Below, piece by piece: positions 18,312 through 29,306 of a stretch of DNA of 64,000 nucleotides. Both the position numbers and the translations under genes were made by a program. Where the stretch lies: contig NZ_JAGGMQ010000001.1 of assembly GCF_017875465.1 (NCBI RefSeq), positions 1,178,001 through 1,242,000 on the forward strand. The letters run 5' to 3'. Every line of letters begins with the position of its first letter. Positions within the stretch are counted from its first letter, which is position 1. This stretch comes from Winslowiella toletana (lineage in GTDB: Bacteria > Pseudomonadota > Gammaproteobacteria > Enterobacterales > Enterobacteriaceae). The notes beneath the pieces are model-generated. The model was not told the DNA's origin. It saw only the letters and a list, made by a program, of their open reading frames with translations, and ran no database searches.

Positions 18312-19769
18312 TTGAAACGCCTAAAAATTAATTATCTGCTGATCGGGCTGATCACCGTGCTGCTTGCGCTGGCGCTGTGGCCATCGATCCCCTGGTACGG
18401 GGGTTCGCAAGATCGAATCGCACAGATAAAATCGCGCGGCGTACTACGTATCAGCACCATTAATTCCCCGCTAACGTATTACACCATCAATAAATCACCG
18501 GCCGGTATGGACTACGAGCTGGCAAAACGTTTCGCCGGTTATCTGGGCGTTCGCCTGGAAGTGACCGTGCGTCAGAACCTCAGCGACCTGTTTGACGACC
18601 TTGACGATGACAAGGCCGATATTCTGGCCGCCGGTCTTAACTACAACAGTGAAAGACTGGCACGGTTTCGCACCGGCCCGACCTACTATTCCGTTTCCCA
18701 GCAGCTGGTCTATCGTATCGGTAAGCCGCGCCCCAAAAATCTTGGCGATCTGAAAGGTCGTCTGACAGTGGCTTCCGGCTCCGCTTATCTGTCAACGTTG
18801 CGCAACGCCAGACAGAATCAGTATCCGGATCTCGACTGGGCCATCTCAACCGATCAGGGGCCGAAAGCCCTGCTGGAAGCGGTAGCGGACGGTAAACTTG
18901 AATATACCGTCGGTGATTCGGTAACCATCGGCCTGCTGCAACGTATTCATCCGCAGCTGGCGGTGGCCTTTGATATTACCGATGAAGAGCCGGTAACCTG
19001 GTATATGCAGCGTGACGAGGATGACACCCTTGATGCGGCGATGCTCGATTTCTTCAGTCAGATGAGTGAAGAAGGCAGCATGGCGCGCCTTGAAGAGAAG
19101 TACCTCGGCCACGTCGGCACCTTTGATTACGTGGATACCCGCACCTTCCTGCGCGCCATCGACGGCATCCTGCCCGATATCAAGCCGCTGTTTGAACGCT
19201 ATGCCAGCAATATTGACTGGCGTCTGCTGGCGGCGATCTCCTATCAGGAGTCGCACTGGAATCCGCAGGCGACCTCTCCTACCGGGGTGCGCGGTCTGAT
19301 GATGCTGACGCGCAACACGGCTGACAGCCTGAATGTCGATGACCGGCTGGATCCGGAGCAGAGCATTCGCGGTGGCAGCGAATATTTACAGCGCATGATG
19401 GAGAAAGTGCCTGCGACCATCCCGGAGGATGAGCGCATCTGGTTTGCGCTGGCGGCGTATAATATGGGTTATGCCCATATGCTGGATGCGCGCAAGTTGA
19501 CCGAGAAGCAGAAAGGCAATCCGGACAGCTGGGCTGACGTGAAAGTGCGCCTGCCGATGCTGAGCCAGAAACGCTACTACAGCCAGACCACTTACGGCTA
19601 TGCGCGCGGCCATGAGGCATACTCCTATGTGGAGAATATCCGTAAGTATCAGATCAGCCTGGTGGGGTATCTGCAGGATCAGGAGAGGAAGCTGGCCCAG
19701 CAGGCGGCGATGGAAGCCGAACTGGGTAAAGGTTATCCGACGGTGGAACCGGTGATTGCGCTTAACTGA
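18312..19769 (+). CDS. mltF: membrane-bound lytic transglycosylase F
   Basis: The 485-residue protein begins at a TTG codon ([11 protein letters not shown] follows); I believe E. coli mltF also uses TTG. After an N-terminal hydrophobic anchor come a solute-binding-protein-like domain (about 40-265) and a C-terminal SLT domain with the catalytic Glu in [20 protein letters not shown] and the AAYNMGYAH motif. It cleaves peptidoglycan to 1,6-anhydromuropeptides at the outer membrane. It is divergent from purL and convergent with tadA. Confidence 0.95.
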   Translation: MKRLKINYLLIGLITVLLALALWPSIPWYGGSQDRIAQIKSRGVLRISTINSPLTYYTINKSPAGMDYELAKRFAGYLGVRLEVTVRQNLSDLFDDLDDDKADILAAGLNYNSERLARFRTGPTYYSVSQQLVYRIGKPRPKNLGDLKGRLTVASGSAYLSTLRNARQNQYPDLDWAISTDQGPKALLEAVADGKLEYTVGDSVTIGLLQRIHPQLAVAFDITDEEPVTWYMQRDEDDTLDAAMLDFFSQMSEEGSMARLEEKYLGHVGTFDYVDTRTFLRAIDGILPDIKPLFERYASNIDWRLLAAISYQESHWNPQATSPTGVRGLMMLTRNTADSLNVDDRLDPEQSIRGGSEYLQRMMEKVPATIPEDERIWFALAAYNMGYAHMLDARKLTEKQKGNPDSWADVKVRLPMLSQKRYYSQTTYGYARGHEAYSYVENIRKYQISLVGYLQDQERKLAQQAAMEAELGKGYPTVEPVIALN

Positions 19770-19793
19770 AGATAACGGTGGCGCAGGCCGCCG

Positions 19794-20351
<558 letters not shown>

Positions 20352-20384
20352 TTACAGAGGGCGGCAACGCATACCGCCCGGCGA

Positions 20385-21023
20385 TCACTCCAGCTGTTGC
20401 AACTGTCCGGTCGGCGTGACGCGCCAGCGGTGCTGGCAGAAGAACAGCAGTGGGTTATCCTGTTTGCTGTCGCTGTAACCGCTATACAGCTGCAACGGCG
20501 TGCCAATCTGGTCTTCCAGTCGCGCTACTTTTTCATGGCCTAAACAGCGCATCGCCAGTACCCGGCCGCCATAACCCCGCGCCATCTGACTGGCGATCAA
20601 TTTTACCTGCGGCAGAAATGGCGAATCATGGTAGACCTGCTCCACCAGCGACTGCGGCGAGCCGGTAATCAGCCAGACATCGGCATCTTCGCTGCTCAGA
20701 TAGTCGGTCAGACGCTTTACCACCACCGGGAATGCGGTCACACGCGGGCGAAACCACTGTGCAAAAGCCCGCTCACGCTGCAACAAACGCTCCTCACTAT
20801 GACCAAAGGTGATTGCCCACAGCAACAGGCTCATCGGCCAGCGTGCGGCACGGCCTTTAATCAGCAGCGCCAGGCCAATCACCGGCAACAGAGGCGTCAC
20901 CAGCAGCAGATTAAGCGGCTGCCGCCACAGCAGATAGCGCATAAATGTGCCAAACATATCCTGCTGGTGCAGCGTGCCATCTAAATCGAAAAATACTACG
21001 CGCCTTGGTGATCCCTTAATCAA
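20385..21023 (-). CDS. pgpC: phosphatidylglycerophosphatase C (HAD family)
   Basis: The 212-residue protein starts MIKGSPRRVVFFDLDGTL, with the HAD nucleophile motif DLDGT, and has LITGSPQSLVEQVY as motif II and a hydrophobic segment (LLLVTPLLPVIGLALLI) anchoring it to the inner membrane. PgpC dephosphorylates phosphatidylglycerol phosphate. It lies upstream of tadA as E. coli yfhB (pgpC) does. Confidence 0.92.
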   Translation of the reverse strand: MIKGSPRRVVFFDLDGTLHQQDMFGTFMRYLLWRQPLNLLLVTPLLPVIGLALLIKGRAARWPMSLLLWAITFGHSEERLLQRERAFAQWFRPRVTAFPVVVKRLTDYLSSEDADVWLITGSPQSLVEQVYHDSPFLPQVKLIASQMARGYGGRVLAMRCLGHEKVARLEDQIGTPLQLYSGYSDSKQDNPLLFFCQHRWRVTPTGQLQQLE

Positions 21024-21287
21024 ACAATACTCCTCAGGGTAATAATACCAATTAGTCGGGCAACTGCTGTCGCCACTCTCAGAGCTACCATAACAAGTGT
21101 AGACAGAAGCGGTAAACTCAACCCGTGCTTTAGCGCATCGATCGATTTTCTCACGAGTTACTCCTTTTACCTGTTTTAATCATGGATCGCGCGGCGCGGC
21201 ACGGTAGACTAAGTTATTCATATTCAGGACATCAGTTCGACGCAGGCAGGGAATTTCATGCTATCGCGTTAATCAGGGGAAAAAAGA

Positions 21288-22127
21288 ATGAGTTCACTGC
21301 TGCGTATTCGCCAGCTCTATCCGCGGCTGGCGTTAAATGAGCGCCGGCTGGCGGATTACCTGCTGTCGCAGCCGGATCGCGCTCGTCACCTCAGCTCGCA
21401 AAAGCTGGCGGAAGAGTCCGGCGTCAGTCAGTCCAGCGTGGTTAAATTCGCGCAGAAGCTGGGTTATAAAGGCTTCCCGGCATTGAAACTGGCGCTCAGT
21501 GAATCACTCTCTGATAAAGATGCGATCACCGTTCATAACCAGATTTTAAGTGATGACCCGCTGAAAGTAGTCGGCGAAAAACTGTTTGCCGAAAAACAGT
21601 CGGCGATCCGCGCGACGCTGGATATCAACAGTGAAGAGAAGCTGATGGAGACATTGCGGCTGCTGAAGTCCGCCCATCGCATTGTGCTGGTCGGTATCGG
21701 CGCCTCGGGGCTGGTGGCGAAAGACTTCTCCTGGAAGCTGATGAAAATTGGCATCAGTGCGGTGGCGGAGCAGGATATGCATGCGCTGCTGGCCAGCGTG
21801 CAGGCGATGAAAGCTGGCGACCTGCTGCTGGCGATCTCGTATAGTGGTGAGCGCCGTGAGATCAATCTTGCCGCGCAAGAGGCGCGCCTGGCCGGAGCCG
21901 ATGTGCTGGCATTTACCGGTTTTACGCCTAATACCCTGCAACAGTGCGCCAGCTTCTGCCTGTATACCGTGGCCGAAGAGCAAACCACCCGTAGCGCCGC
22001 GATTTCATCCACCACCGCCCAGCTGGCGCTAACCGATCTGTTGTTTATGGCGTTGATCCAGAACGATCCGCAGCGCGCCTCCAGCCATATTCGTCATAGC
22101 GAAGCACTGGTGAAAAAGCTGGTGTAA
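21288..22127 (+). CDS. yfhH: RpiR/MurR-family transcriptional regulator YfhH
   Basis: The 279-residue protein has the N-terminal RpiR helix-turn-helix (KLAEESGVSQSSVVKFAQKLGYKGFPALK) and a C-terminal SIS sugar-phosphate domain (GIGASGLVAKDFSWKLMKIG, AISYSGERREI). Position next to pgpC/tadA and sequence match E. coli YfhH, whose ligand and targets are unknown. SD AGGGGAAAAAAGA precedes ATG 21288. The 264-bp upstream gap shows no other feature. Confidence 0.92.
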   Translation: MSSLLRIRQLYPRLALNERRLADYLLSQPDRARHLSSQKLAEESGVSQSSVVKFAQKLGYKGFPALKLALSESLSDKDAITVHNQILSDDPLKVVGEKLFAEKQSAIRATLDINSEEKLMETLRLLKSAHRIVLVGIGASGLVAKDFSWKLMKIGISAVAEQDMHALLASVQAMKAGDLLLAISYSGERREINLAAQEARLAGADVLAFTGFTPNTLQQCASFCLYTVAEEQTTRSAAISSTTAQLALTDLLFMALIQNDPQRASSHIRHSEALVKKLV

Positions 22128-22295
22128 GGGCCTGTCCCATTCAGCTGCGTTAAGCTCCCCTTATGACGGTGATCATTGGGGACATTTTCTTTTTATGTTA
22201 TTGTCCGCGACATAAAAAACTGCCTGGCAGATGCCAGTTATGGTCTGCAACAGAACTCAACCTGCTGATTTATATTAAATTTAAGTATAAGAAAC

Positions 22296-22346
22296 TGAAA
22301 TGGCTTTACTGATAACCAAGCGCTGTATCAACTGCGATATGTGTGA
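22296..22346 (+). repeat. 51-bp direct repeat, copy 1 (duplicate yfhL start)
   Basis: This segment is identical to 25277-25327, which contains the first 47 bases of intact yfhL plus four upstream bases. Upstream, 22155-22225 is also about 85-90% identical to 25014-25084. The two duplicated blocks flank the accessory insertion between yfhH and yfhL. Confidence 0.9.
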
Positions 22347-22377
22347 GATTGCGTATTTATATGCTATAAATCAATAA
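22300..22377 (+). pseudogene. truncated duplicate of yfhL (first 16 codons)
   Basis: The frame reads [16 protein letters not shown] exactly as yfhL, then diverges into IAYLYAINQ and stops at 22375-22377. It keeps only the first three Cys of the ferredoxin and cannot fold as one. It marks the left junction of the inserted DNA; the full gene is rebuilt at 25281. Confidence 0.85.
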
Positions 22378-22645
22378 ATTATGGTTGTGCGTTACGGTTT
22401 GCGTTGCCTTTGTAAATGTTGCGTAGCTACCCTACTTGCTAAACAGTAACGCAAAACTGCCTTAATCAATTTCTGCCCTTCTATAATTTCATGGCACTTT
22501 GCTGGCCAGCAACTCTAGGATCTGCCTGAACGTTACAGTTTCCCTCCTTTATATAGCCATCGCTTAATCCCAAACGACATACCCTTGTTTTCACTACGGC
22601 CATGCGCGACACTCACATAAGAATCTATAAACAAAGGAGTGGACT

Positions 22646-23452
22646 ATGGATATTGCGCTGCCAGGAAGTTACAGGAACAAGGCCTGGGCTGAAACGATGG
22701 TAAATCTGGAGGCCAGAAAACTGATCTCTGAAGCGAACAGAGCGGCTTCGTTTCACCTTTCCGACGGAATGACACGGATAAAATTCATCGAAGAGATTAA
22801 GGCCGTCGTCGAACAGCAGTTTGCCGCCGCACGCCGTGCGAAATCGGATGAAGAGTGCATGGCGTGCATCAAAACCCTGAAGGCAGAAACGGAGAACCTT
22901 CAGGAGCAGAGCAGGATGCTGCGGATGAAAACCGCCGAGCTTTACGCAAAAGTAGAGTTTGTGCGTGAGAATAACAAAATCGTCGGGTACGTCATATCAG
23001 CTGTGCATATTGTTATTTCGGGGATCGCCGTTGTTGGCGGGGCAATGATGATTACATCTATGACGCCGATTGGTGTACTTGCTGGCGCTATTCTGGTTGC
23101 TGATGGGGCAAACGGAATAACAAAAGAAGTGAGTTATCTGCGGCACGGTAAGCAATCTCAGTCTGAAGGGGCGGTTGCAGACACGGCAATTGAACTTGCG
23201 CAGTATATGGGCTTCAGTGCTAACGCCGGACTCGCTTTTTATAACAGTGTCACTCTGGGTGCCAGTGTGTACAGCATCTTCGGCCTGGCCAGAAAACCCG
23301 GCGCATGGCGGTTATTCCGCTGGGTACCACGAGACTACTACCGCAAGGTCAATACGATGAGCCGCCCCAAACTGACAATGAAAATTGTGGGTTATGGCAT
23401 AAAGGCTAAAGTGATTTTTGACCTGCTTTCCATCGATGAACAGCCCCGTTAA
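22646..23452 (+). CDS. DUF4225-type membrane protein, candidate toxin or effector
   Basis: The 268-residue protein follows AAAGGAGTGG. Residues 1-110 are charged and helical (coiled-coil-like, QQFAAARRAKSDEECMACIK). Residues 112-160 form two adjacent hydrophobic helices with small-residue spacing (VISAVHIVISGIAVVGGAMM, PIGVLAGAILVADGANG), followed by a mixed C-terminal region. I assign it to DUF4225, a family of unknown function, from memory of its conserved hairpin. Its last 4 nt overlap the end of a convergent small membrane protein gene. A pore-forming or membrane-acting toxin is a hypothesis from this layout only. Confidence 0.7.
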   Translation: MDIALPGSYRNKAWAETMVNLEARKLISEANRAASFHLSDGMTRIKFIEEIKAVVEQQFAAARRAKSDEECMACIKTLKAETENLQEQSRMLRMKTAELYAKVEFVRENNKIVGYVISAVHIVISGIAVVGGAMMITSMTPIGVLAGAILVADGANGITKEVSYLRHGKQSQSEGAVADTAIELAQYMGFSANAGLAFYNSVTLGASVYSIFGLARKPGAWRLFRWVPRDYYRKVNTMSRPKLTMKIVGYGIKAKVIFDLLSIDEQPR

Positions 23453-23763
23453 TTGCGGTTAGCCCTCCAGTACCGCCAGGATTTGTAAGAGAGGACTGGC
23501 GGTTGTATGAAAATTACGATGAGCATCGTAATCAGAAGTCCCACGCCTGCGGATATAATCCTGTCAACATTCCCGGATAGAACGACCCAGATAAACACGG
23601 CTAAACAGCCGAAAAATATCCATATAACAACCCGGAAGCGGTTGGCCAGATCCTGAATTGCCTCTCCAAGCGTTCCGCCGTAACTGTCAACGTTGTTTCT
23701 TATTTTTTGCAGGTCGGAATGGGTAAACCCCGCCTGTGCTAGCTTCTCATCACTGATTTTCAT
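23449..23763 (-). CDS. small two-helix membrane protein, copy A (candidate immunity protein)
   Basis: ATG 23763 follows GAGGGAG and gives a 104-residue protein; the frame extends further upstream but the paralogue starts at the equivalent Met. Residues 1-43 are soluble (ISDEKLAQAGF, NNVDSYGG), 44-62 and 70-88 are hydrophobic helices, and the tail SYKSWRYWRANRN is basic. It is convergent with and overlaps the DUF4225 gene. It is about 80% identical to copy B at 23933-24247. No family is recognised. Confidence 0.72.
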   Translation of the reverse strand: MKISDEKLAQAGFTHSDLQKIRNNVDSYGGTLGEAIQDLANRFRVVIWIFFGCLAVFIWVVLSGNVDRIISAGVGLLITMLIVIFIQPPVLSYKSWRYWRANRN

Positions 23764-23932
23764 ACGGCTCCCTCTCTGTTGAACAATAGCATACCTAATG
23801 TTTATACGGCGGGTATACCCAAACAGAGACAAAAGTGCGGCATCGCTTCATTACTTTGGCATTCTGCCCACGCGTAAGCACAGGTGCGGGGTCACTCCAT
23901 CTCGACCTGCTGACCGTTAACAAGCAGCCCTG

Positions 23933-24247
23933 TTAATTTCGATTAGCTCTCCAGTACCGCCAGGATTTATAAGAGAGAACTGGCGGTTGTATGAAAATGA
24001 CGATCAGCATCGTGATAACAAGACTAATGCCTCCAGCTATCATCCGTTCAACATCCCCGGAGAAAACAAGCCAGGCAAATACGGCTGAGCAGAAACAAGA
24101 AATCCATATAAGTATCCTGAAACGGTTAGCCAGATCCTGAATTGCCTCGCCAAAAGTGCCACCGTAGCTGTCGACGTTATTTTTTATTTTTTGCAGGTCA
24201 GAACGGGTAAACCCAGCCTGTGCCAATTTCTCATCACTGATTATCAT
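23933..24247 (-). CDS. small two-helix membrane protein, copy B (paralogue)
   Basis: This 104-residue protein, start ATG 24247 after GGGAGCCGC, is the tandem paralogue of 23449-23763. Of about 21 differing residues, 17 fall between residues 45 and 82, the two hydrophobic helices and their loop. The first 44 residues differ at only four positions and the last 22 are identical. Flanking noncoding DNA is duplicated too. The pattern fits a duplicated specificity or immunity protein diversifying in its membrane part, but function is unknown. Confidence 0.7.
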   Translation of the reverse strand: MIISDEKLAQAGFTRSDLQKIKNNVDSYGGTFGEAIQDLANRFRILIWISCFCSAVFAWLVFSGDVERMIAGGISLVITMLIVIFIQPPVLSYKSWRYWRANRN

Positions 24248-24459
24248 GCGGCTCCCTCCCTAAGTAGCGATAGCATACCTAATGTTTACCGGATAGGTAT
24301 GCCCAAATAGAGGCAAAAGTGCGGCATCTCTTCACTACTTTGGCACTCTGCCCACACGCAAGGCCGGGAAGCACCTCACAGCCCACCAGATAGAAAAGTG
24401 ACAATCGATTAAAGGTTAATTTTTAACCAATACTAATATACCCAAAGTCAATGGCGCCT

Positions 24460-24751
24460 TCGGAAAAAGGTAACTTAGGTAATACACCAAAGAATATTCA
24501 TATAACACATTGAATAATATAAATTATTTAGAAATATCAATTAGTAACTTTCGGGTAATCAAAGAGTAACCAGGTTACCTTTTATAACGGTAATTTCTAA
24601 TATTTATAACTATCTGTTTTATATGAAAAAGACAAAAAAATTACTTTTTGATTACTGTGGATTACCTTTTAAAGGTAACAAGATTTATGCTTAATAAACA
24701 ATAAATTAAACTTAAAAATCATACTCTATTACTAAGGTTACCTTTTTCCGA
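24460..24751. mobile_element. MITE-like element with terminal inverted repeats
   Basis: TCGGAAAAAGGTAAC (24460-24474) is repeated in perfect inverted orientation at 24737-24751, and similarity continues inward (TTAGGTAAT versus CTTAGTAAT). The 292-bp interior is AT-rich, has no ORF and carries further GGTAAC/GTTACC copies near 24571 and 24673. Length, TIRs and lack of coding capacity suit a non-autonomous transposable element. No clear target duplication is visible. A cluster of binding sites for a plasmid or phage protein is the alternative. Confidence 0.55.
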
Positions 24752-25013
24752 TGCGCGATCCAAAAATGTATAGCAAAGCGCCCTCTTATCCTCCGCCTGC
24801 CGATTGTGCATACCCTGGCTGCACCAATCTGCATGACGATAAACACCGCCACCTTTTGGCTGATATGCCAGGCCTGAGGGGGCTTCCCCTTTAATGCTGC
24901 ATTGCAGAAAAAACGTTACTTTTACTGAGCAGACTTTTGCAGCCGTAACACAGATTCTCATGTGTGAGCTTGTGTACGGAGGCTTACATTCCTCCCATCG
25001 TTCTGATGCTGCC
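24752..25013. other. non-coding remnant between the MITE-like element and the yfhL promoter block
   Basis: No convincing gene is seen. A frame of 47 codons (24751-24894, plus strand) starting MRDPKMYSKAPSYPPPADC overlaps the TIR, has no ribosome site and may be the end of a gene truncated by the element. From 25014 onward the sequence repeats the DNA after yfhH. Confidence 0.4.
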
Positions 25014-25271
25014 TTATGACTGTGATCATTGGGGGCATTTTCTTTTTGTGTTATCGTTCGCGACATAGAAACTTCCTGTTATTTGCCGACTTAGCTACTT
25101 TGCTCACACATGGGGGGAATTGGATGAGCTTTTTCCTTATGTGTTGCTATTGTGTGTTGCGGCAGAAGGTGTTTCAACAGGAATTACACTGTATAAAAAC
25201 ACACTTCAGTTTCTAAAGTGCGTTTTGCAAACGGTAAATAACTAACTGATTTAAATATACTTTAAGCGTAA

Positions 25272-25532
<261 letters not shown>

Positions 25533-25545
25533 TGCTGTGTGGCTC

Positions 25546-25569
25546 GGGCGGCGATCGATAACGCCGCCC
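25546..25569. repeat. REP-like palindrome between yfhL and acpS
   Basis: GGGCGGCG (25546-25553) and CGCCGCCC (25562-25569) flank the loop ATCGATAA in the gap between convergent yfhL and acpS. It resembles the hmp-glnB repeats and may act as a bidirectional terminator. Confidence 0.65.
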
Positions 25570-25581
25570 CTTCGGTCTGAT

Positions 25582-25962
25582 TTAGTTCTCAATAATTACC
25601 GTAGCGCAGGCATAATTCCGCTCATCCGCCAGCGTCACATGCACATATTTAACCCCAAGGTTTTCCGCAACGATCGCCGCATGCTGGAAGAAGCGCAGTC
25701 CTGGCTTACCCAGCTCGTCGTTATACACTTCAAACTGATTAAAGGCTAAGCCGCCGCGGATGCCGGTGCCAAAGGCCTTGGCCGCCGCCTCTTTTACCGC
25801 AAAACGCTTGGCGAGAAATCGCACCGGCTGCTGATGCGCCTGATATTGCGCCCACTCGTTGCTACTGAGCACCCGTTGCGCCAGGCGATCGCCGGAACGC
25901 GAAATCACCCCCTCAATGCGAGCAATCTCAACAATATCGGTGCCCAGACCGAGAATAGCCAT
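25582..25962 (-). CDS. acpS: holo-[acyl-carrier-protein] synthase
   Basis: The 126-residue protein has the AcpS metal-site residues D9 ([13 protein letters not shown]) and E58 ([16 protein letters not shown]). It transfers 4'-phosphopantetheine from CoA to ACP in the cytoplasm. Its ATG overlaps the pdxJ stop by one base (TAATG), the usual coupled pdxJ-acpS arrangement. Confidence 0.97.
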   Translation of the reverse strand: MAILGLGTDIVEIARIEGVISRSGDRLAQRVLSSNEWAQYQAHQQPVRFLAKRFAVKEAAAKAFGTGIRGGLAFNQFEVYNDELGKPGLRFFQHAAIVAENLGVKYVHVTLADERNYACATVIIEN

Positions 25963-26693
25963 TAACGACGCGCTTCCCGCATCAGCTGTTTCATCTCTTT
26001 CACCGCATCCGCCAGACCGCTCATCACCGCGCGGCCAATAATCGCATGGCCGATATTCAGTTCATGCATCTCCGGCAGCGCCGCAATTGGCAGCACATTG
26101 TGATAAGTCAGACCGTGTCCGGCATTGACCTTCAGGCCTTTAGCCGCCGCGTAGCTTGCGGCGGCGCTAATGCGCGCCAGCTCTGCATCACGCGCCGCGC
26201 CCTCTTCCGCTTCAGCATAGGCGCCGGTATGGATCTCAATATAGGGCGCCCCGGAAGCGACCGCCGCGTCAATCTGGCGCTCGTCGGCGTCGATAAACAG
26301 CGAAACCAGGATCCCGGCCTCGTTAAGGCGACTGACGGCAGAGGTGACTTTCGCCTGCTGACCGGCAACATCCAGCCCACCTTCGGTGGTAACTTCCTGA
26401 CGTTTTTCCGGCACCAGGCAGCAAAAATGTGGTTTCACTTCGCAGGCGATGTCGACCATCTCATCGGTCACCGCCATTTCCAGGTTCATCCGTGTCTGAA
26501 TCGTCTGACGTAAAATACGCACGTCGCGGTCAGTGATATGACGACGATCTTCACGCAGATGCACGGTGATGCCGTCTGCGCCAGCCTGCTCAGAGACAAA
26601 CGCCGCCTGAACCGGATCGGGATAGTTGGTGCCACGCGCGTTACGCACGGTAGCCACGTGATCGATATTAACGCCTAACAACAACTCAGCCAT
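25962..26693 (-). CDS. pdxJ: pyridoxine 5'-phosphate synthase
   Basis: The 243-residue TIM-barrel protein begins [21 protein letters not shown] and contains [14 protein letters not shown] and [15 protein letters not shown], all PdxJ signatures. It condenses 1-deoxyxylulose-5-phosphate with 3-amino-2-oxopropyl phosphate to give PNP. It lies between recO and acpS in the era-recO-pdxJ-acpS operon. Confidence 0.97.
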   Translation of the reverse strand: MAELLLGVNIDHVATVRNARGTNYPDPVQAAFVSEQAGADGITVHLREDRRHITDRDVRILRQTIQTRMNLEMAVTDEMVDIACEVKPHFCCLVPEKRQEVTTEGGLDVAGQQAKVTSAVSRLNEAGILVSLFIDADERQIDAAVASGAPYIEIHTGAYAEAEEGAARDAELARISAAASYAAAKGLKVNAGHGLTYHNVLPIAALPEMHELNIGHAIIGRAVMSGLADAVKEMKQLMREARR

Positions 26694-26768
26694 GACAATC
26701 CTCAGATTTTTACGAAAGACAGGGAAGCAGTTTACAACGTTAAGCGCAACAGTCGGAACTCCCTGTCG

Positions 26769-27506
26769 CTATTCTGCGTCTGCAGGCGGTGCGTCTGCAC
26801 GTTTTTTCGGCACAAACTGGCGGAAAAGTTCCTGGCTTTTAAGCGGCTTGCCGCCAAGATAGGGTTTTAATGCGATGCGGGTAAAACGTTTTGCCGCGCG
26901 TAAGCTGTCCGCGTCATGAAATTCTCGCTCATACAGCGCGCGCAGATGGCGGCCGGTAAAGCTGCGGTTATTAATTACCAGGCTGGCAATAAAACCTTTC
27001 TCTTCACGGTAGCTGTAGGTCATCTCATCCGCTACCTCTTCCCCGCTGCCGGCGCAGTGCAGGAAATCGACGCCATAGCCAAGATGGCCGAGCATTGCCA
27101 GTTCAAAGCGACGCAGCGCCGGTTCCGGCGAACCGCTGACGCCAGCTAAAGTCTGGATACAGTGCAGATAGTCGAAGAACAGTTCCGGGAAGGGCGTTTC
27201 GTGTTGCAGTACGCGCGAGACCAGCTCATTGACGTACAGACCACAGTAGAGGGTGATTCCGCTTAACGGCAGCGACAGCGAGACCGCTTCAGCACCGCGC
27301 AGGGTTTTGACTTCACCGCGTCCGCCCCAGCGCACCAGCAACGGCGTAAAAGGCTGCAATGCGCCTTTCAGATTGGAGCGCTTTGAGCGGGCGCCTTTAG
27401 CCAGCACCCGCACGCGTCCGTGGCTTTCGCTAAACAGATCTAACAGCAGACTGGTTTCGCTGTAAGGGCGTCCATGCAGGACAAACGCGCGTTGCCAGCC
27501 TTCCAT
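26769..27506 (-). CDS. recO: DNA repair protein RecO
   Basis: The 245-residue protein starts [27 protein letters not shown], the N-terminal OB-fold of RecO, followed by a helical C-terminal region. It helps load RecA on SSB-coated ssDNA with RecR in the RecFOR pathway. It starts 7 nt after the era stop in the same operon. The zinc-finger cysteines of some RecO proteins are absent, as in E. coli. Confidence 0.96.
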   Translation of the reverse strand: MEGWQRAFVLHGRPYSETSLLLDLFSESHGRVRVLAKGARSKRSNLKGALQPFTPLLVRWGGRGEVKTLRGAEAVSLSLPLSGITLYCGLYVNELVSRVLQHETPFPELFFDYLHCIQTLAGVSGSPEPALRRFELAMLGHLGYGVDFLHCAGSGEEVADEMTYSYREEKGFIASLVINNRSFTGRHLRALYEREFHDADSLRAAKRFTRIALKPYLGGKPLKSQELFRQFVPKKRADAPPADAE

Positions 27507-27513
27507 TCAGGAG

Positions 27514-28419
27514 TTACAGATCGTCAGTATAGCCCAGGCTGCGCAGCGCACGTTCGTCATCCGCCCAGCCAGACTTCACTTTAACCCACAGTTCAAGGTG
27601 TACTTTCGCCTCAAACATATCTTCCATATCTTTACGCGCTTCAATACCGATGGTTTTGATTTTGGAACCCTGGTTACCGATCACCATTTTCTTCTGGCCT
27701 TCACGTTCCACCAGAATCAGACCATTGATATCATAGCCGCCACGCTCATTCGTGATAAAGCGCTCAATCTCCACGGTAACCGAATAGGGCAGCTCAGCAC
27801 CAAGGAAACGCATCAGTTTCTCACGGATAATTTCCGAGGCCATAAAGCGCTGTGAACGGTCAGTAATGTAATCTTCCGGGAAATGGTGATCGGCCACCGG
27901 CAGACGCTTACGCACGATGCTGGCAATGGTATCAACATTTTTGCCGGTTTCCGCTGAGATCGGCACCATATCCATAAAGTCCATCTGCTGGCTGAGGAAC
28001 TGCATATGCGGCAGCAGGATGCTTTTATCCGTGACGTTATCCACTTTATTGATCGCCAGGATCACCGGCACGCGGTTATCCTTCAGCTTATTCAGCACCA
28101 TTTCATCGTCGGCGGTCCAGCGCGTGCCTTCAACCACAAAGATTACCAGCTCAACATCACCAATCGAGCTACTGGCTGCGCGGTTCATCAGGCGGTTAAT
28201 GGCGCGCTTCTCTTCCATATGCAAGCCCGGGGTGTCGACGTAGATCGCCTGATACTCCCCTTCGGTATGGATACCCATAATGCGGTGACGGGTAGTTTGC
28301 GGTTTACGCGAGGTGATGGAAATCTTCTGCCCCAGTAACTGGTTCAGCAGCGTAGATTTACCAACGTTTGGGCGGCCTACAATAGCAATAAAGCCGCAAT
28401 GAGTCTGTTGTTCGGTCAT
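27514..28419 (-). CDS. era: GTPase Era
   Basis: The 301-residue protein has G1 [10 protein letters not shown]3 DTPGLH and G4 NKVD, and a C-terminal KH domain ([21 protein letters not shown]). Era binds the 3' end of 16S rRNA and assists 30S maturation. It follows rnc by 56 nt, the conserved rnc-era order. Confidence 0.98.
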   Translation of the reverse strand: MTEQQTHCGFIAIVGRPNVGKSTLLNQLLGQKISITSRKPQTTRHRIMGIHTEGEYQAIYVDTPGLHMEEKRAINRLMNRAASSSIGDVELVIFVVEGTRWTADDEMVLNKLKDNRVPVILAINKVDNVTDKSILLPHMQFLSQQMDFMDMVPISAETGKNVDTIASIVRKRLPVADHHFPEDYITDRSQRFMASEIIREKLMRFLGAELPYSVTVEIERFITNERGGYDINGLILVEREGQKKMVIGNQGSKIKTIGIEARKDMEDMFEAKVHLELWVKVKSGWADDERALRSLGYTDDL

Positions 28420-28475
28420 TCGAGTCCTGAGTTAATCAGCGCCTGTCACAGTGCTGATTGTAATGTGTTATTCAC

Positions 28476-29159
<684 letters not shown>

Positions 29160-29306
29160 TTACCAATTTCAAGAATGCGTCAATTATTCTGCACACGGAA
29201 CAGGGCTGACTTAAAAACCAACACTAAACAGTTTCGTTTGCAGTGGCTTCCCGCAGGAAGCCAACCTTTGGATATATGATATTGCCCGCATCACTGCGGG
29301 CGACAA

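Noticed and set aside
24719..25066. 115-codon minus-strand frame between the MITE-like element and yfhL
   Set aside because: It crosses the terminal repeat and the duplicated promoter block, has no ribosome site and no family pattern.
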